Positions 17,788 to 26,520 of a DNA stretch of 64,000 bases are shown here, piece by piece; the first letter of the stretch is position 1; the number at the start of each line of letters is the position of its first letter. The notes below the pieces were generated by a model. It was not told the DNA's origin, ran no database searches, and was given only the letters and a program-made list of their open reading frames with translations. The position numbers were made by a program, and so were the translations under genes. The stretch covers positions 27,674 to 91,673 of the forward strand of contig JAJQEE010000059.1 in assembly GCA_021201865.1 (NCBI GenBank). Reading direction: 5' to 3'. This DNA comes from Tannerellaceae bacterium (GTDB lineage: Bacteria; Bacteroidota; Bacteroidia; Bacteroidales; Tannerellaceae).

Positions 17788-17817
17788 TTGTTATCCGGAC
17801 AAAGTTCACTAATTTTG
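17788..17817 (+). promoter_or_regulatory. Promoter of queA
   Basis: TTG (17788-17790), 19 bases, TAATTTTG (17810-17817), ending 16 bases before the ATG at 17834. Confidence 0.6.
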
Positions 17818-17833
17818 TGCAGAAAATAAAACA

Positions 17834-19069
17834 ATGACTATAAAAACTCAACATATACATATTGAGGAATATAATTATTCCTTACCGGATGAAAGGATTG
17901 CTAAATTCCCGCTTTCCCAAAGAGATGAATCCAAACTATTAGTCTACCGGAACGGAAAAATAGAAACAGACATTTTCAAAAATGTTCTCTCCCGGTTGCC
18001 GGCAAAGAGCCTCGTCGTATTTAACAATACCCGGGTGATCCAGGCCCGGCTGCTGTTTAGGAAAGAGACCGGAGCAAAAATAGAGATTTTTTGTCTGGAA
18101 CCGGTAGAGCCCCATGATTATGCATTGATCTTCCAGCAGACAGAACAATGTTCCTGGAATTGCCTGGTGGGCAACCTGAAAAAATGGAAAGAAGGGATAT
18201 TACATAAAACAGTATCGATCCAGGGTACGGTAGTCCACCTACAGGCAGAGAAAAAAGAATCCTATGGAGACAACCACCTGATCCAATTTAGCTGGGATCA
18301 TCCGGAATACACATTTGCAGATATACTGGATGCTGCCGGGGAATTACCGATCCCTCCCTATCTGCACAGGGATACGGAAGAAAGTGATCTGGAAACTTAC
18401 CAGACTGTCTATTCCAGCATTAAAGGTTCGGTAGCTGCCCCAACCGCAGGGCTGCATTTCACACCGGAAGTACTTGCCGCGCTGGATAAACAGGGAATTC
18501 AACGGGAAGAAGTGACGTTGCATGTCGGCGCCGGGACATTCAAACCGGTTAAAAGTGATACAATCGCCGGTCATGAAATGCATACGGAGTTTATCTCTGT
18601 AGACAGGCAGACGATCCGGAATATCCGCAGGAACGCAGGGCCTATTATTGCCGTAGGTACCACTTCCGTCCGGACCCTGGAAAGCCTGTATTACATCGGA
18701 GTGCTGATCTCCCGGTATCCGGATCTCCCTCTGGAAGAACTAAAAGTAGACCAGTGGACTCCTTATGAAGATGCTAATAATCAGTTATCCGTAGAGGAGG
18801 CACTGGAGCAGATCGAACATTACCTGGACAGAAAGAAAACAGAAAAACTGATCACCTCTACCCAGATCATGATTGCACCGGGCTATCAGTTTAAATTGGT
18901 AAACGGGATCATTACTAACTTCCATCAACCCAAAAGCACCTTACTCCTGCTGATCTCTGCTTTTGTAAAAGGAAACTGGAAAGCGATCTATAATTATGCA
19001 CTGGCACATGACTTTCGCTTCCTGAGCTATGGGGATAGTTCCCTGTTATTTCCGGAAGAGGATAAATAG
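17834..19069 (+). CDS. queA: S-adenosylmethionine:tRNA ribosyltransferase-isomerase
   Basis: QueA makes epoxyqueuosine by transferring the ribosyl part of SAM to preQ1 at position 34 of GUN-decoding tRNAs. The 411-residue protein has the hallmark LPDERIAKFPLSQRDESKLLV, VFNNTRVIQARL, ELPIPPYL, VAAPTAGLHFT (the SAM-interacting region), LHVGAGTFKPV and FHQPKSTLLLLISAF. It is about 60 residues longer than the E. coli enzyme, as in the Bacteroidetes variant group. It diverges from the DUF2027-Smr gene and is followed 79 bases later by the PorE-like gene. No other queuosine gene is nearby. Confidence 0.9.
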   Translation: MTIKTQHIHIEEYNYSLPDERIAKFPLSQRDESKLLVYRNGKIETDIFKNVLSRLPAKSLVVFNNTRVIQARLLFRKETGAKIEIFCLEPVEPHDYALIFQQTEQCSWNCLVGNLKKWKEGILHKTVSIQGTVVHLQAEKKESYGDNHLIQFSWDHPEYTFADILDAAGELPIPPYLHRDTEESDLETYQTVYSSIKGSVAAPTAGLHFTPEVLAALDKQGIQREEVTLHVGAGTFKPVKSDTIAGHEMHTEFISVDRQTIRNIRRNAGPIIAVGTTSVRTLESLYYIGVLISRYPDLPLEELKVDQWTPYEDANNQLSVEEALEQIEHYLDRKKTEKLITSTQIMIAPGYQFKLVNGIITNFHQPKSTLLLLISAFVKGNWKAIYNYALAHDFRFLSYGDSSLLFPEEDK

Positions 19070-19148
19070 AGGAACTACTTATGTCCAACAGACAATAACG
19101 GTTAAAAATCTGCGTTAATATACATCATACCAGATAGTGATATTATAA

Positions 19149-21125
19149 ATGAAACAACATATATCTTCCTGTTTTCTGCTTTTACTGACAGGTCTGCTTC
19201 TATTTTCCTGTAAATCCGCTAAACTCTCTGATGCAGAAGAGAAACAGCGGATCGGAGAGTATTATGAAGCAGCAGCTATCTACCGGAAAGTCTATACCAA
19301 AACCTCTCCCAAGAAGCGGGACCTACGGGGATATATTGCTTTTCGCATGGCAGAATGTAACCGGTTGATCAATAACACGGCACGGGCCACCGGGGCCTAT
19401 ATGAATGCATTACGTTACAATTATCCGGATAGCATTGTGAATCTTCGCTTAGGGCAGGTGTACCAGAAAACAGGTAAATATCCGGATGCGATCAAATATT
19501 ATGAAGCCTATCTGGAATCCAATCCGGAAAGTGTGCTGGCCATCAATGGTATAGCAGGCTCTACGATGGCTCCGGTGTGGAGACAGAACCCAACCCGTTA
19601 CGAAGTAAAAAGGATGGATAAATTCAACTCCAGACGTTCGGAATTCACTCCGATGTTATATGGGACGGATTATGACCAGCTCTATTTTTCTTCCTCCCGG
19701 ACCAAAGATAAAGAAGCACAGGTAAGTGCCATTACCGGGTTGAATAACAATGATTTTTTCATGTCGAAAAAGGATGAACGGGGAGAATGGCAATCCCCTG
19801 TTTTACTGGAAGATCCGGTGAATACGGAATTTGATGAAGGAACCCCTTCCTTTTCTTCAGACGGAAATACGATGTATTATACCTACTGTTCACAGGATAA
19901 AGAAGGACACCGCACTTCTGAAATCTATATATCTACCCGTAGCAACGCTGCCTGGGGAGCCGGAACACGGGCTTCCATCGTAAAAGACTCTGTGACGGCG
20001 TTGGGACATCCTTCCATTTCACCGGATGGGAAATACCTCTACTTTGTCTCAGATGCGGTAGGAGGCTACGGAGGGAAAGATATATTCCGTGCCCGTGTGA
20101 TAGGAACAGGATTTGGTACTATGGAAAATCTGGGGCCGGAGATCAATACACCGGGAGATGAAATGTTCCCGTATGCGCGTGACTCCGTGACCCTTTACTT
20201 CGCATCCAACGGCCATCCGGGAATGGGCGGACTGGATATTTTCAAAGCGACGCTGGATAGCACCGGAAGATGGAATGTCGAAAATATGAAAGCTCCGATC
20301 AATTCGATGGGGGACGATTTTGGTATCACATTCGAAGGGAATAAAGAAAAAGGTTTTTTCAGTTCCAACCGCAACGATGCAAGAGGAAATGACCATCTCT
20401 ATTCTTTTGAACTACCTACTATCACCATACATATCGAAGGGTTTGTGTTTGATGTGGATGAGTATCCGATCGAAGATGCAACGGTCCGGATCGTAGGACG
20501 GGACGGATTGAATGAAAAGGTATTTGCTAAAAAAGACGGTAGTTACCAGGTGGAATTAGAAAGAGATATCAGTTACGTGATGATGGCAAGTGCGCGGGGA
20601 TACCTTAATCAGAATTTCGAATTGAAAACCGGACCCGAAGAAAAGAATGAGACCTATATCGTAGACTTTTTCCTCTCACCGATTAACCAGCCAGTAGTCA
20701 TTGAAAATATTTTCTACGACTTCGACCGGGCTACCCTGCGTCCTGAATCTAAGGAGGCATTAGATGAAATGATCAAAATGTTGAATGACAACCCCCATGT
20801 CACCATTGAATTAGGGGCTCACACAGATAGAAAGGGCTCTGAAGAGTATAATGAACGGTTGGCACAACGCCGGGCACAATCTGTAGTGGATTATCTGATC
20901 GCCGGAGGTATCTCTACGGATCGTCTGGAAGCTAAAGGATATGGAAAAAGTGTTCCCAAAACCATCAACAAAAAAATGGAAAGAGAGTATGACTTCCTGG
21001 AAGAGGGAGATGAATTAACAGAAGCGTTCATCCTCGAACTTACCCCTGAACAACAGGAAATAGCAGACCAGATCAACCGCCGGACAGAGTTTAAGGTGCT
21101 ACGGACGAACTACAATCTGTATTAA
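19149..21125 (+). CDS. PorE-like OmpA-family lipoprotein (TPR, beta-propeller, OmpA domains)
   Basis: Outer-membrane-associated lipoprotein of 658 residues. The signal peptide ends at LLLFSCKSA (lipobox Cys21). TPR-like helices follow (about 25-150), then a PD40/WD40-like propeller with repeated strands such as LYFSSSRTKD, MYYTYCSQD, LYFVSDAVGGYGGKDIF and LYFASNGHPGMGGLDIF (about 160-420), a carboxypeptidase-regulatory-like domain (about 425-510) and a C-terminal OmpA peptidoglycan-binding domain (FYDFDRATLRPES, about 525-640). This order is that of PorE of the Porphyromonas type IX secretion system, which anchors the machine to peptidoglycan. Similar OmpA proteins occur without T9SS, so the exact role is inference; PorQ at 40566 supports it. 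Confidence 0.82.
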   Translation: MKQHISSCFLLLLTGLLLFSCKSAKLSDAEEKQRIGEYYEAAAIYRKVYTKTSPKKRDLRGYIAFRMAECNRLINNTARATGAYMNALRYNYPDSIVNLRLGQVYQKTGKYPDAIKYYEAYLESNPESVLAINGIAGSTMAPVWRQNPTRYEVKRMDKFNSRRSEFTPMLYGTDYDQLYFSSSRTKDKEAQVSAITGLNNNDFFMSKKDERGEWQSPVLLEDPVNTEFDEGTPSFSSDGNTMYYTYCSQDKEGHRTSEIYISTRSNAAWGAGTRASIVKDSVTALGHPSISPDGKYLYFVSDAVGGYGGKDIFRARVIGTGFGTMENLGPEINTPGDEMFPYARDSVTLYFASNGHPGMGGLDIFKATLDSTGRWNVENMKAPINSMGDDFGITFEGNKEKGFFSSNRNDARGNDHLYSFELPTITIHIEGFVFDVDEYPIEDATVRIVGRDGLNEKVFAKKDGSYQVELERDISYVMMASARGYLNQNFELKTGPEEKNETYIVDFFLSPINQPVVIENIFYDFDRATLRPESKEALDEMIKMLNDNPHVTIELGAHTDRKGSEEYNERLAQRRAQSVVDYLIAGGISTDRLEAKGYGKSVPKTINKKMEREYDFLEEGDELTEAFILELTPEQQEIADQINRRTEFKVLRTNYNLY

Positions 21126-21149
21126 GAAAATCTACCGGACGGATCCGGA

Positions 21150-22049
21150 TCATTCCGTATACCGTGTTAATATACGCAGAATATCCTGTTTAATCTCTTC
21201 CCGGAAAGAGGCAGGTGAAAGCACTTCGACTTTATCCATATGGGATAAAATACGTTGCTTGAAGTCCAGAGTCGGGATCAGATACAAACGAATAACCGCA
21301 TATTCATTTTTTCTTTCAATTTCTCTCTGGGAATAGTGAAACGGAGTGGATACTATATAATCATATTCTTTATCATACACTTTTAACTGAATCTCTATAG
21401 CTCTTTCCGTAGTATGGATAATCCCGTAGTGGTGATGATAATAAATTTCCGGAAGGATATCCGGAGAAGGAGAGACTTTTTTATTCCCGGCAACCAGATT
21501 TTGCATTCTTTCTAATGCCAGCACCCGGGTCCGGGAACGGTCCAGATATTCACAAATCAGATACCATCGCTGTTTAAAGAGACGAAGAAAACAGGGGATC
21601 ACCTCGAAATGAAACAGACTTTCTTTGGAGTAATAAGATTGATAATCAAACTTTACTACTTTCTCCTCCTCCATCGCTTTCAGCAAAACAGGCAGATATT
21701 CCACTCCGGTAGGTATTTCTTCCAACATCATCCGGTCTTTAAGCCGTATACTAAGAGAAGAAATACCATTAATATGGAAAACACTTAAGAGATACTTATA
21801 AATAGTATTCTTTTCGACATCGTCCTTATTAACCAGCGTATATTTACGGGTAACGGAATCATATTCTATATCCACCTGCATAACAGAGGCTATAAACTCC
21901 TTATCCCGGGAAAAAGTCCGGGCCCCTATTTCTTCCCCTTCATACCCATAGGAACTCCGTTTCCAACGTTCATTCAAATCTGCCAGTGAAGCATCTCCTT
22001 CTTCCATTAAGGTATGCACAATCCATAAACAACGGATATATTTCTTCAT
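21150..22049 (-). CDS. WYL domain transcriptional regulator
   Basis: Regulator of about 300 residues. The N-terminus (KKYIRCLWIVHTLMEEGDASLADLNERW) resembles a winged-helix DNA-binding domain; the middle and end form a WYL ligand-sensing domain (EKVVKFDYQSYYSK, then FKQRWYLICEY and a C-terminal WCX-like part). WYL proteins sense nucleic acid or nucleotides and often sit beside defence or DNA-damage genes. The start at 22049 is chosen because ATG overlaps the stop of the preceding gene as ATGA, a standard coupling; the longer TTG start at 22055 is less likely. It is probably the second gene of a two-gene operon with the glycosylase-fold protein. A palindrome upstream of the operon could be its operator. 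Confidence 0.85.
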   Translation of the reverse strand: MKKYIRCLWIVHTLMEEGDASLADLNERWKRSSYGYEGEEIGARTFSRDKEFIASVMQVDIEYDSVTRKYTLVNKDDVEKNTIYKYLLSVFHINGISSLSIRLKDRMMLEEIPTGVEYLPVLLKAMEEEKVVKFDYQSYYSKESLFHFEVIPCFLRLFKQRWYLICEYLDRSRTRVLALERMQNLVAGNKKVSPSPDILPEIYYHHHYGIIHTTERAIEIQLKVYDKEYDYIVSTPFHYSQREIERKNEYAVIRLYLIPTLDFKQRILSHMDKVEVLSPASFREEIKQDILRILTRYTE

Positions 22050-22714
22050 AAACAATTCTGTTTAACGGCTTCTATAATTTCATTACAATAAACAGTGTCT
22101 TTCAATGTTGTATTGGAAGGATGATAAGCTTCCAAATAAAGCCTTCCGGGTGTCCGGTAATAATTAACAGTCCCACAGGTTCCGTCCGGTTCCCTGTTAA
22201 GAGGCAACACCTGACGAAAATAGTTCATAGTCCCTCCCATAATCACTATATCCGGATTACAGTCGTCTATCTGACGCAATAACAAAGGCATATTTTTTAA
22301 TGCGTGTTGTTTTATCTCTTTAGGATTCTTTCTTGCTACAGAATTAGGAATCTTCTTCACATTGATGTAAGCAAAAGATTTCAAAGTGAAAAAAACATCC
22401 GGTTCGTGAATTTCCGGCATATCTTCCCGGAGAATAAAGTTGTTCAATATCCCATAGACCGTATAAATAAGTTGTCTATGAAATTTGAAGCTATCTGTTA
22501 TCTCTGTCCAACAGGCATACTGATCCATAGCCTGGCTAAGACTCCACCCTCCTGTGTCTCCATACGGTTCATATAGAATCCATAGAACTTTATATTTTGC
22601 TTTCTTATATATTGCTGGATTAATAATACCATCAGAGACCCCATGCTTTATTCCATCGATATCCACCATCTGCTGGATCTCCTGTTCTAATTTAAATAGT
22701 TGTTCTTCCTGCAT
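22046..22714 (-). CDS. Uracil-DNA-glycosylase-fold hypothetical protein
   Basis: Protein of 222 residues without a recognised name. It has the layout of the uracil-DNA-glycosylase superfamily: an early strand with acidic end (YKVLWILYEPYGDTGGW), a middle helical region (AYINVKKIPNSVARKN), a strand DIVIMGGTMNYF, and a late YHPSNTTLKD, matching the HPS motif that follows the catalytic fold. No catalytic Asp-Pro-Tyr (DPYP) motif of the classical enzymes is seen, so activity on uracil is not assured. It is cytosolic and translationally coupled (ATGA) to the WYL regulator. The pair suggests a DNA-damage or defence role, an inference only. Confidence 0.65.
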   Translation of the reverse strand: MQEEQLFKLEQEIQQMVDIDGIKHGVSDGIINPAIYKKAKYKVLWILYEPYGDTGGWSLSQAMDQYACWTEITDSFKFHRQLIYTVYGILNNFILREDMPEIHEPDVFFTLKSFAYINVKKIPNSVARKNPKEIKQHALKNMPLLLRQIDDCNPDIVIMGGTMNYFRQVLPLNREPDGTCGTVNYYRTPGRLYLEAYHPSNTTLKDTVYCNEIIEAVKQNCL

Positions 22715-22777
22715 ATTTAGTGATATTTAGAATAAAAATAGATGTTATTTTTAAATAATCAGCAAAATAAATATAGC

Positions 22778-22800
22778 AGTCAGACATATTTTGTCTGACT
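22778..22800. promoter_or_regulatory. 9-bp inverted repeat upstream of the WYL operon, candidate operator
   Basis: AGTCAGACA (22778-22786) and TGTCTGACT (22792-22800) form a perfect inverted repeat with a five-base centre, 64-86 bases upstream of the minus-strand start at 22714. Neither strand has a T tract after it, so it is not a terminator. Autoregulation by the WYL protein is possible. Confidence 0.4.
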
Positions 22801-22868
22801 AAAGGATAAACTTTGTACTCCAGTAAAAAAGACAGCCCTGTTTATGACAGGTATACGGCATAAATCTT

Positions 22869-22876
22869 TATATTTG
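22869..22876 (+). promoter_or_regulatory. Candidate -7 element before the rod-like RNA
   Basis: TATATTTG matches TAnnTTTG exactly, but no convincing -33 element is seen. A second, weaker GATATTTG (22932-22939) sits directly before the folded region. The 403-base gap (22715-23117) holds the palindrome at 22778, this box and the rod, and nothing else recognisable. Confidence 0.4.
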
Positions 22877-22949
22877 TCTCAAATTATAGGATTTTAACGC
22901 TCTATAAAATAAGTTCAGAATATAGATTAAGGATATTTGTTTTAATCTG

Positions 22950-23068
22950 AGACAACGAAACCGCCAATTTCATATCCAACTCAGGGATAAAACAGATGTT
23001 CATGCTGGTCATAAGCATGGGCTGTTGTTTTATTTTGGGTTGGAGGTGCTTGGCGGTACCTGTTGTCT
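22950..23068 (+). ncRNA. Candidate structured RNA or 5' leader forming a long imperfect rod
   Basis: The two halves pair in order: AGACAAC (22950-22956) with GTTGTCT (23062-23068); ACCGCCAA (22960-22967) with TTGGCGGT (23050-23057); CCAAC (22976-22980) with GTTGG (23039-23043); ATAAAA (22987-22992) with TTTTAT (23028-23033); CATGCT (23001-23006) with AGCATG (23014-23019), closing a seven-base loop. Internal loops separate the stems. A smaller hairpin AGATTAA/TTAATCT (22924-22948) lies before it. It could be a 6S-like RNA, a structured leader of the gene at 23118, or a folded DNA element; strand of transcription is assumed from the promoters. It matches no family I can name. Confidence 0.45.
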
Positions 23069-23117
23069 GAATGAACAATAGTGCCATGCTTTCTTCGTAT
23101 ACTTTAATACATATATA

Positions 23118-24115
23118 ATGGAAAAACAAACAGAAAAACCGATTACCATCGATGGGATCAGAGAAATCCTGCTTTTATCCTCTGAAAACAGTCAGACAGC
23201 GATCAGTAGTGCTATCAAAGCTCAACTGGAAGTCCTTAAATTTGTAGAACATCCGGAAATGTATGAAAGTACTTTCGATACGATGATCGAATATCTGGAT
23301 TATGCACTCCAGATAGCTGAGGAAAAAGAAAAAAAGGATTTGCAGAGAAAAGCAGCTGTCATGATCAACAGCATGATCTTTTTTATTCGTGCAAAACACA
23401 CTTTTGAAGCCAATAAAAATGAAGAAGAAGGAGAGCGGCTTCTGTTACAGGCAAGTGATATGTTAGCAGACAGTATTAACGAATTTATTCAAAATATAGA
23501 ATCCGGGGATGAGCCACAAGAAGCCTTAATTTTTACCGGAACCGAGTTAGCCAAGGCTCTCTTTTTAAAGAAAAATCAATCCGGCAAAACATTATTTAGC
23601 AGCTTCATAGGTTATATATACACAGATAATAAGCTTGCCAAGCAGGAAGACGATCTGTATGTTCTTATCGCTTCTATTATTGAAAAAATAAACCGTAATA
23701 AAGAGATTTTCGGACAATCCAGGCTGCTGGCTGAATTCGTGTTACGTTATAAAGATGAGTTAGTGTCCCGGTCAGTGGCATATCCGGACAAAGAGGAGAC
23801 TTTCAAATATAACAAATATTTTCAGTGGGGAGGATGTGCTCTCTTTCTTATGTCTATCAGCATATATTTTATTCCCTGTTTATAAGAGGAGGTGAAAAAA
23901 CATTAAACTATTTCGGAGCCGATATTGCAGGAGAAAATGCCTGGTATTATCAAACAGGGGATTATTTATGGTACACACTCATTTTTGCCGTTTCAGCTAT
24001 TCTGGTAAGTTGGATCGCGTGCTATACAGTCTATCAGAAGAAGCTGAAAGACTATCAAAAAGAGTTAGCACAATTACATAGTTATTATTCATCTATCAGT
24101 GAATCATTCCGATAA
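23118..24115 (+). pseudogene. Unrecognised protein with two C-terminal membrane helices, one frameshift
   Basis: I do not recognise this family. Read through one frameshift it is 332 residues. Residues 1-240 are helical and soluble (start MEKQTEKPITIDGIREILLL, with a charged EEKEKKDLQRKAAV region). Then come a membrane helix at about 238-258 (GGCALFLMSIS), a loop of about 30 residues (GEKTLNYFGADIAGENAWYY), a second helix (LIFAVSAILVSWIACYTVY) and a short coiled tail (KKLKDYQKELAQLHSYY). The break is best placed in the T4 run at 23867-23870: one T more restores the frame. Unrepaired it ends at 23885. A soluble domain followed by two membrane helices recalls effector proteins of defence systems, but that is inference. 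It follows the rod-like RNA directly. Confidence 0.6.
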
Positions 24116-24146
24116 ACAAGTATTCATTTCATAACCTCTATATACC

Positions 24147-24368
24147 ATGCCATTATTCAGAATCACAGTTCAATCCTCCAAACATAGCAACGGAATCAAA
24201 ATAGAAAAAGGGATGTCTGTAGAAGTAGTTTCCAGTAGTTTTAGTAATCCTGTCCATACCAATGGAGGACAAGCCGTAATAGATGCCTTTATGCGAATTT
24301 ACGGAATTGATATTAAAAAAGCCGGAGCACTCTCTACAGTCTACTTAAAAGTGGAAAGGATACGATAA
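24147..24368 (+). CDS. Small DUF6140-like protein
   Basis: Protein of 73 residues, MPLFRITVQSSKHSNGI at the start and DAFMRIYGIDIKKAGALS near the end. The pattern of a short beta-rich start (KGMSVEVVS) and an amphipathic end resembles DUF6140-type small proteins of Bacteroidetes, which lack a known function; that assignment is from memory and needs a profile search. No membrane segment. It is followed with no gap by the SEL1 gene (TAA directly before ATG), so the two are cotranscribed and probably coupled. Confidence 0.6.
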   Translation: MPLFRITVQSSKHSNGIKIEKGMSVEVVSSSFSNPVHTNGGQAVIDAFMRIYGIDIKKAGALSTVYLKVERIR

Positions 24369-25905
24369 ATGGAACAGAAAGAGTTATTAAAACAGGCAAA
24401 AGCCGGGAATGTAGAATCCCAGGCTACCCTCGGAAAGCTTCTTTATAAGAAAAAAAGTATAAACAGGCCTTTTTGTGGCTAAAGAAAGCGGCAGAAAAAA
24501 ACCATGTAGAAAGTATCTACCAGGTAGGTCGCATGTATAAGGATGGGATAGGAACAAAAAGGAACTGTACTGAAGCACTGAAATGGCTCCGGCTGGCTAC
24601 AGAACAAGGCCATCCCAGAGCCATTCTTTCGATAGGCTGTATGCTTCTGGTAAAAGAAGTAGAAAATGAGGAGGCAGAAAAAGTCTTTCAATGGTTGCTA
24701 TCCATAGCGAATAAAGGAAATGTAGAAGCACAAATAAAAATAGGAGATATATACTCGCGCGTTAAAGAAGATTATATGGCAGCGATGAAATGGTATAAAA
24801 AAGCTGCCAGACAGGGATATATCCGTGCATATATACACATTGGCGACATGTATGATCTCGGAAGAGGGGTTACCAGAAATACAACAACAGCCGCCCGCTG
24901 GTTTAAAAAAGCTGCAAACTTAGGAAGTGAAGAAGCATATATCAGCCTGGCTCATTTATATACATACAAAAAGAGAACTCATAAACAGGCTATCTACTGG
25001 CATACTTTATCGGCGGAACAAGGGAATGAGGCCTCTCAATATTTTCTCGCCAGGTTGTTAGTTAAGACTCAACAGGATATTCCCCAGGCAATGAAATGGT
25101 TTACAATTTCAGCTGAAAAGGGGTTTGGCTTATCACAAGTTTATCTGGGAGCTATATATGAAGAAGTACAGCAGGATTATACAAAAGCTATTCAATGGTA
25201 CACAAAAGCAGCTGAGCAAAAGGTTTCCTGGGCCTATAACAGCTTAGGAAACTTGTACTTTTACGGAAAAGGAGTAACACAGGACTATGCAACAGCAATT
25301 AGTTGGTATAAAAAGCGGTTGAAAGGGAAGAAAGGGATGCCCTATACAACCTGGCATATATGCTTTACAAAGGGATAGAAATAGAGCAGGATCTGAAACA
25401 GGCAGCACAATATTTTAAACAGGCAGCACAATGGAAGAAACACCGGGATGCTCAATATGTTCTGGCCTATATGTTTCACATGGGTGAAGGAGTCAGGCAG
25501 AATTTTAAACAAGCTATCCGATGGTATACCTATGCAGCCACAGAGGGATGTGTATGGTCACAAAGTAATTTAGGCTGTATCTATGCAGCAGGGAAAGGAG
25601 TAAGGAAAAATCACGAAGAAGCGACCCGGTGGTTTACGCTGGCAGCCAAACAGGGAGAAGCGATCGCTCAGTACAATCTGGGAATGATACTATATACCAG
25701 TGGAAAAATGAAAACCCATGCTTCAGTTATCACCCAATGGATGAATAAAGCTGCCAGACAAGGCTGTCAGAAAGCGAATGATTTTTTGCTAAACAGAAAA
25801 ATATCCCCCATCAAAAAAGAAGAAATAAGCTGGTGCCTTTGTACGACAGAGAAACATATTAAAGAGCCTTATGCCACCAATGAATGGCTTCGGTCGGTCC
25901 TATAA
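24369..25905 (+). pseudogene. SEL1-repeat protein, two frameshifts
   Basis: Read through two breaks this is a 512-residue protein built almost wholly of SEL1-like repeats of about 36 residues, each with the pattern A-x2-WY/WF-x2-AA-x-QG-x4-A-x2-LG-x2-Y. SEL1 arrays are protein-protein adaptors. There is no signal peptide (MEQKELLKQAKAGNVESQ), so it is cytosolic. The breaks are in homopolymers: A7 at 24450-24456 and A5 at 25310-25314; one more A in each restores YKQAFLWLKKAAEKN and WYKKAVEREERDALYNLAYM. Unrepaired reading frames are 24473-25378 and 25360-25905 plus a short first piece. A scaffold role with the neighbouring nuclease is inference. Confidence 0.72.
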
Positions 25906-25921
25906 TTCTTTTTAGAATAAG

Positions 25922-26435
25922 ATGATCAGATATATAAAAGACACCGATCACTATAGCCCGGTATTGGAACTGGTAAAACAGACTAAAACTACCTTATGGA
26001 TCGGTACATCCGATCTGAAAGATCTGTATATTAAACAACATACACAAAGTGTACCGCTGTTAGGAGTATTAGCAAAAAATACAACAGGGAGTCTCCATCC
26101 GTTTGATTCATGCAAAAGAATCCGGACTCAACTTCCGGAATGATTTTGATAAATATCCTGTCCTTTGGGACGGCATGGAAAGATTACTTTGTCCCAGAGT
26201 CCATTTCAAACTCCTGATTTTTGATTTAAAAACCGTTTATATTGGTTCTGCCAATCTTACAGGAGCCGGATTGGGAATGAAAGGAGAACATACACGTAAC
26301 TTTGAAGCCGGTATATTAACAGATGATACGGAACTCGTCAGGCAGGCAATCGAACATTTTGATTCTGTCTGGATAGGGAGAGCATGCAGACTATGCAAAA
26401 GAAAAACATATTGCAAAGATCCGGCGATCCGGTAA
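25922..26435 (+). pseudogene. Phospholipase-D-like nuclease-fold protein, one frameshift
   Basis: Short single-domain PLD-superfamily protein, 170 residues after repair. The HKD-type motif is RVHFKLLIFD (H-x-K-x4-D), followed by YIGSANLTGAGLG, the usual serine/asparagine-containing loop. One such motif suggests a dimeric Nuc-like nuclease rather than a lipase. The C-terminus has a cysteine cluster (CRLCKRKTYC). The frame breaks at the A6 run 26074-26079; here removing one A restores AKIQQGVSIRLIHAKESG. Unrepaired frames are 25922-26143 and 26103-26435. It ends just before a strong bidirectional terminator that closes the island. Confidence 0.7.
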
Positions 26436-26460
26436 AACGACGGATAGGACCTAAGATAAA

Positions 26461-26502
26461 AAAACAGGCTTTGGGAAAAGGAACCTCCAAAGCCTGTTTT
26501 TT
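26461..26502. terminator. Bidirectional terminator between the island and galM
   Basis: AAAACAGGCTTTGG (26461-26474) pairs perfectly with CCAAAGCCTGTTTT (26487-26500), with A and T tracts on either side. It serves both the PLD-like gene and the convergent epimerase. Confidence 0.85.
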
Positions 26503-26520
26503 ATCAAATAAGAATCTGTT

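Noticed and set aside
22976..23044. Resemblance of ATCCAAC/GTTGGAG to an integron attC site
   Set aside because: The second half misses the consensus GTTRRRY by one base, and no integrase or cassette array is present.
22902..23129. Minus-strand small reading frame opposite the rod-like structure
   Set aside because: It runs through the paired stems, overlaps the start of the gene at 23118, and has no promoter or recognisable domain.
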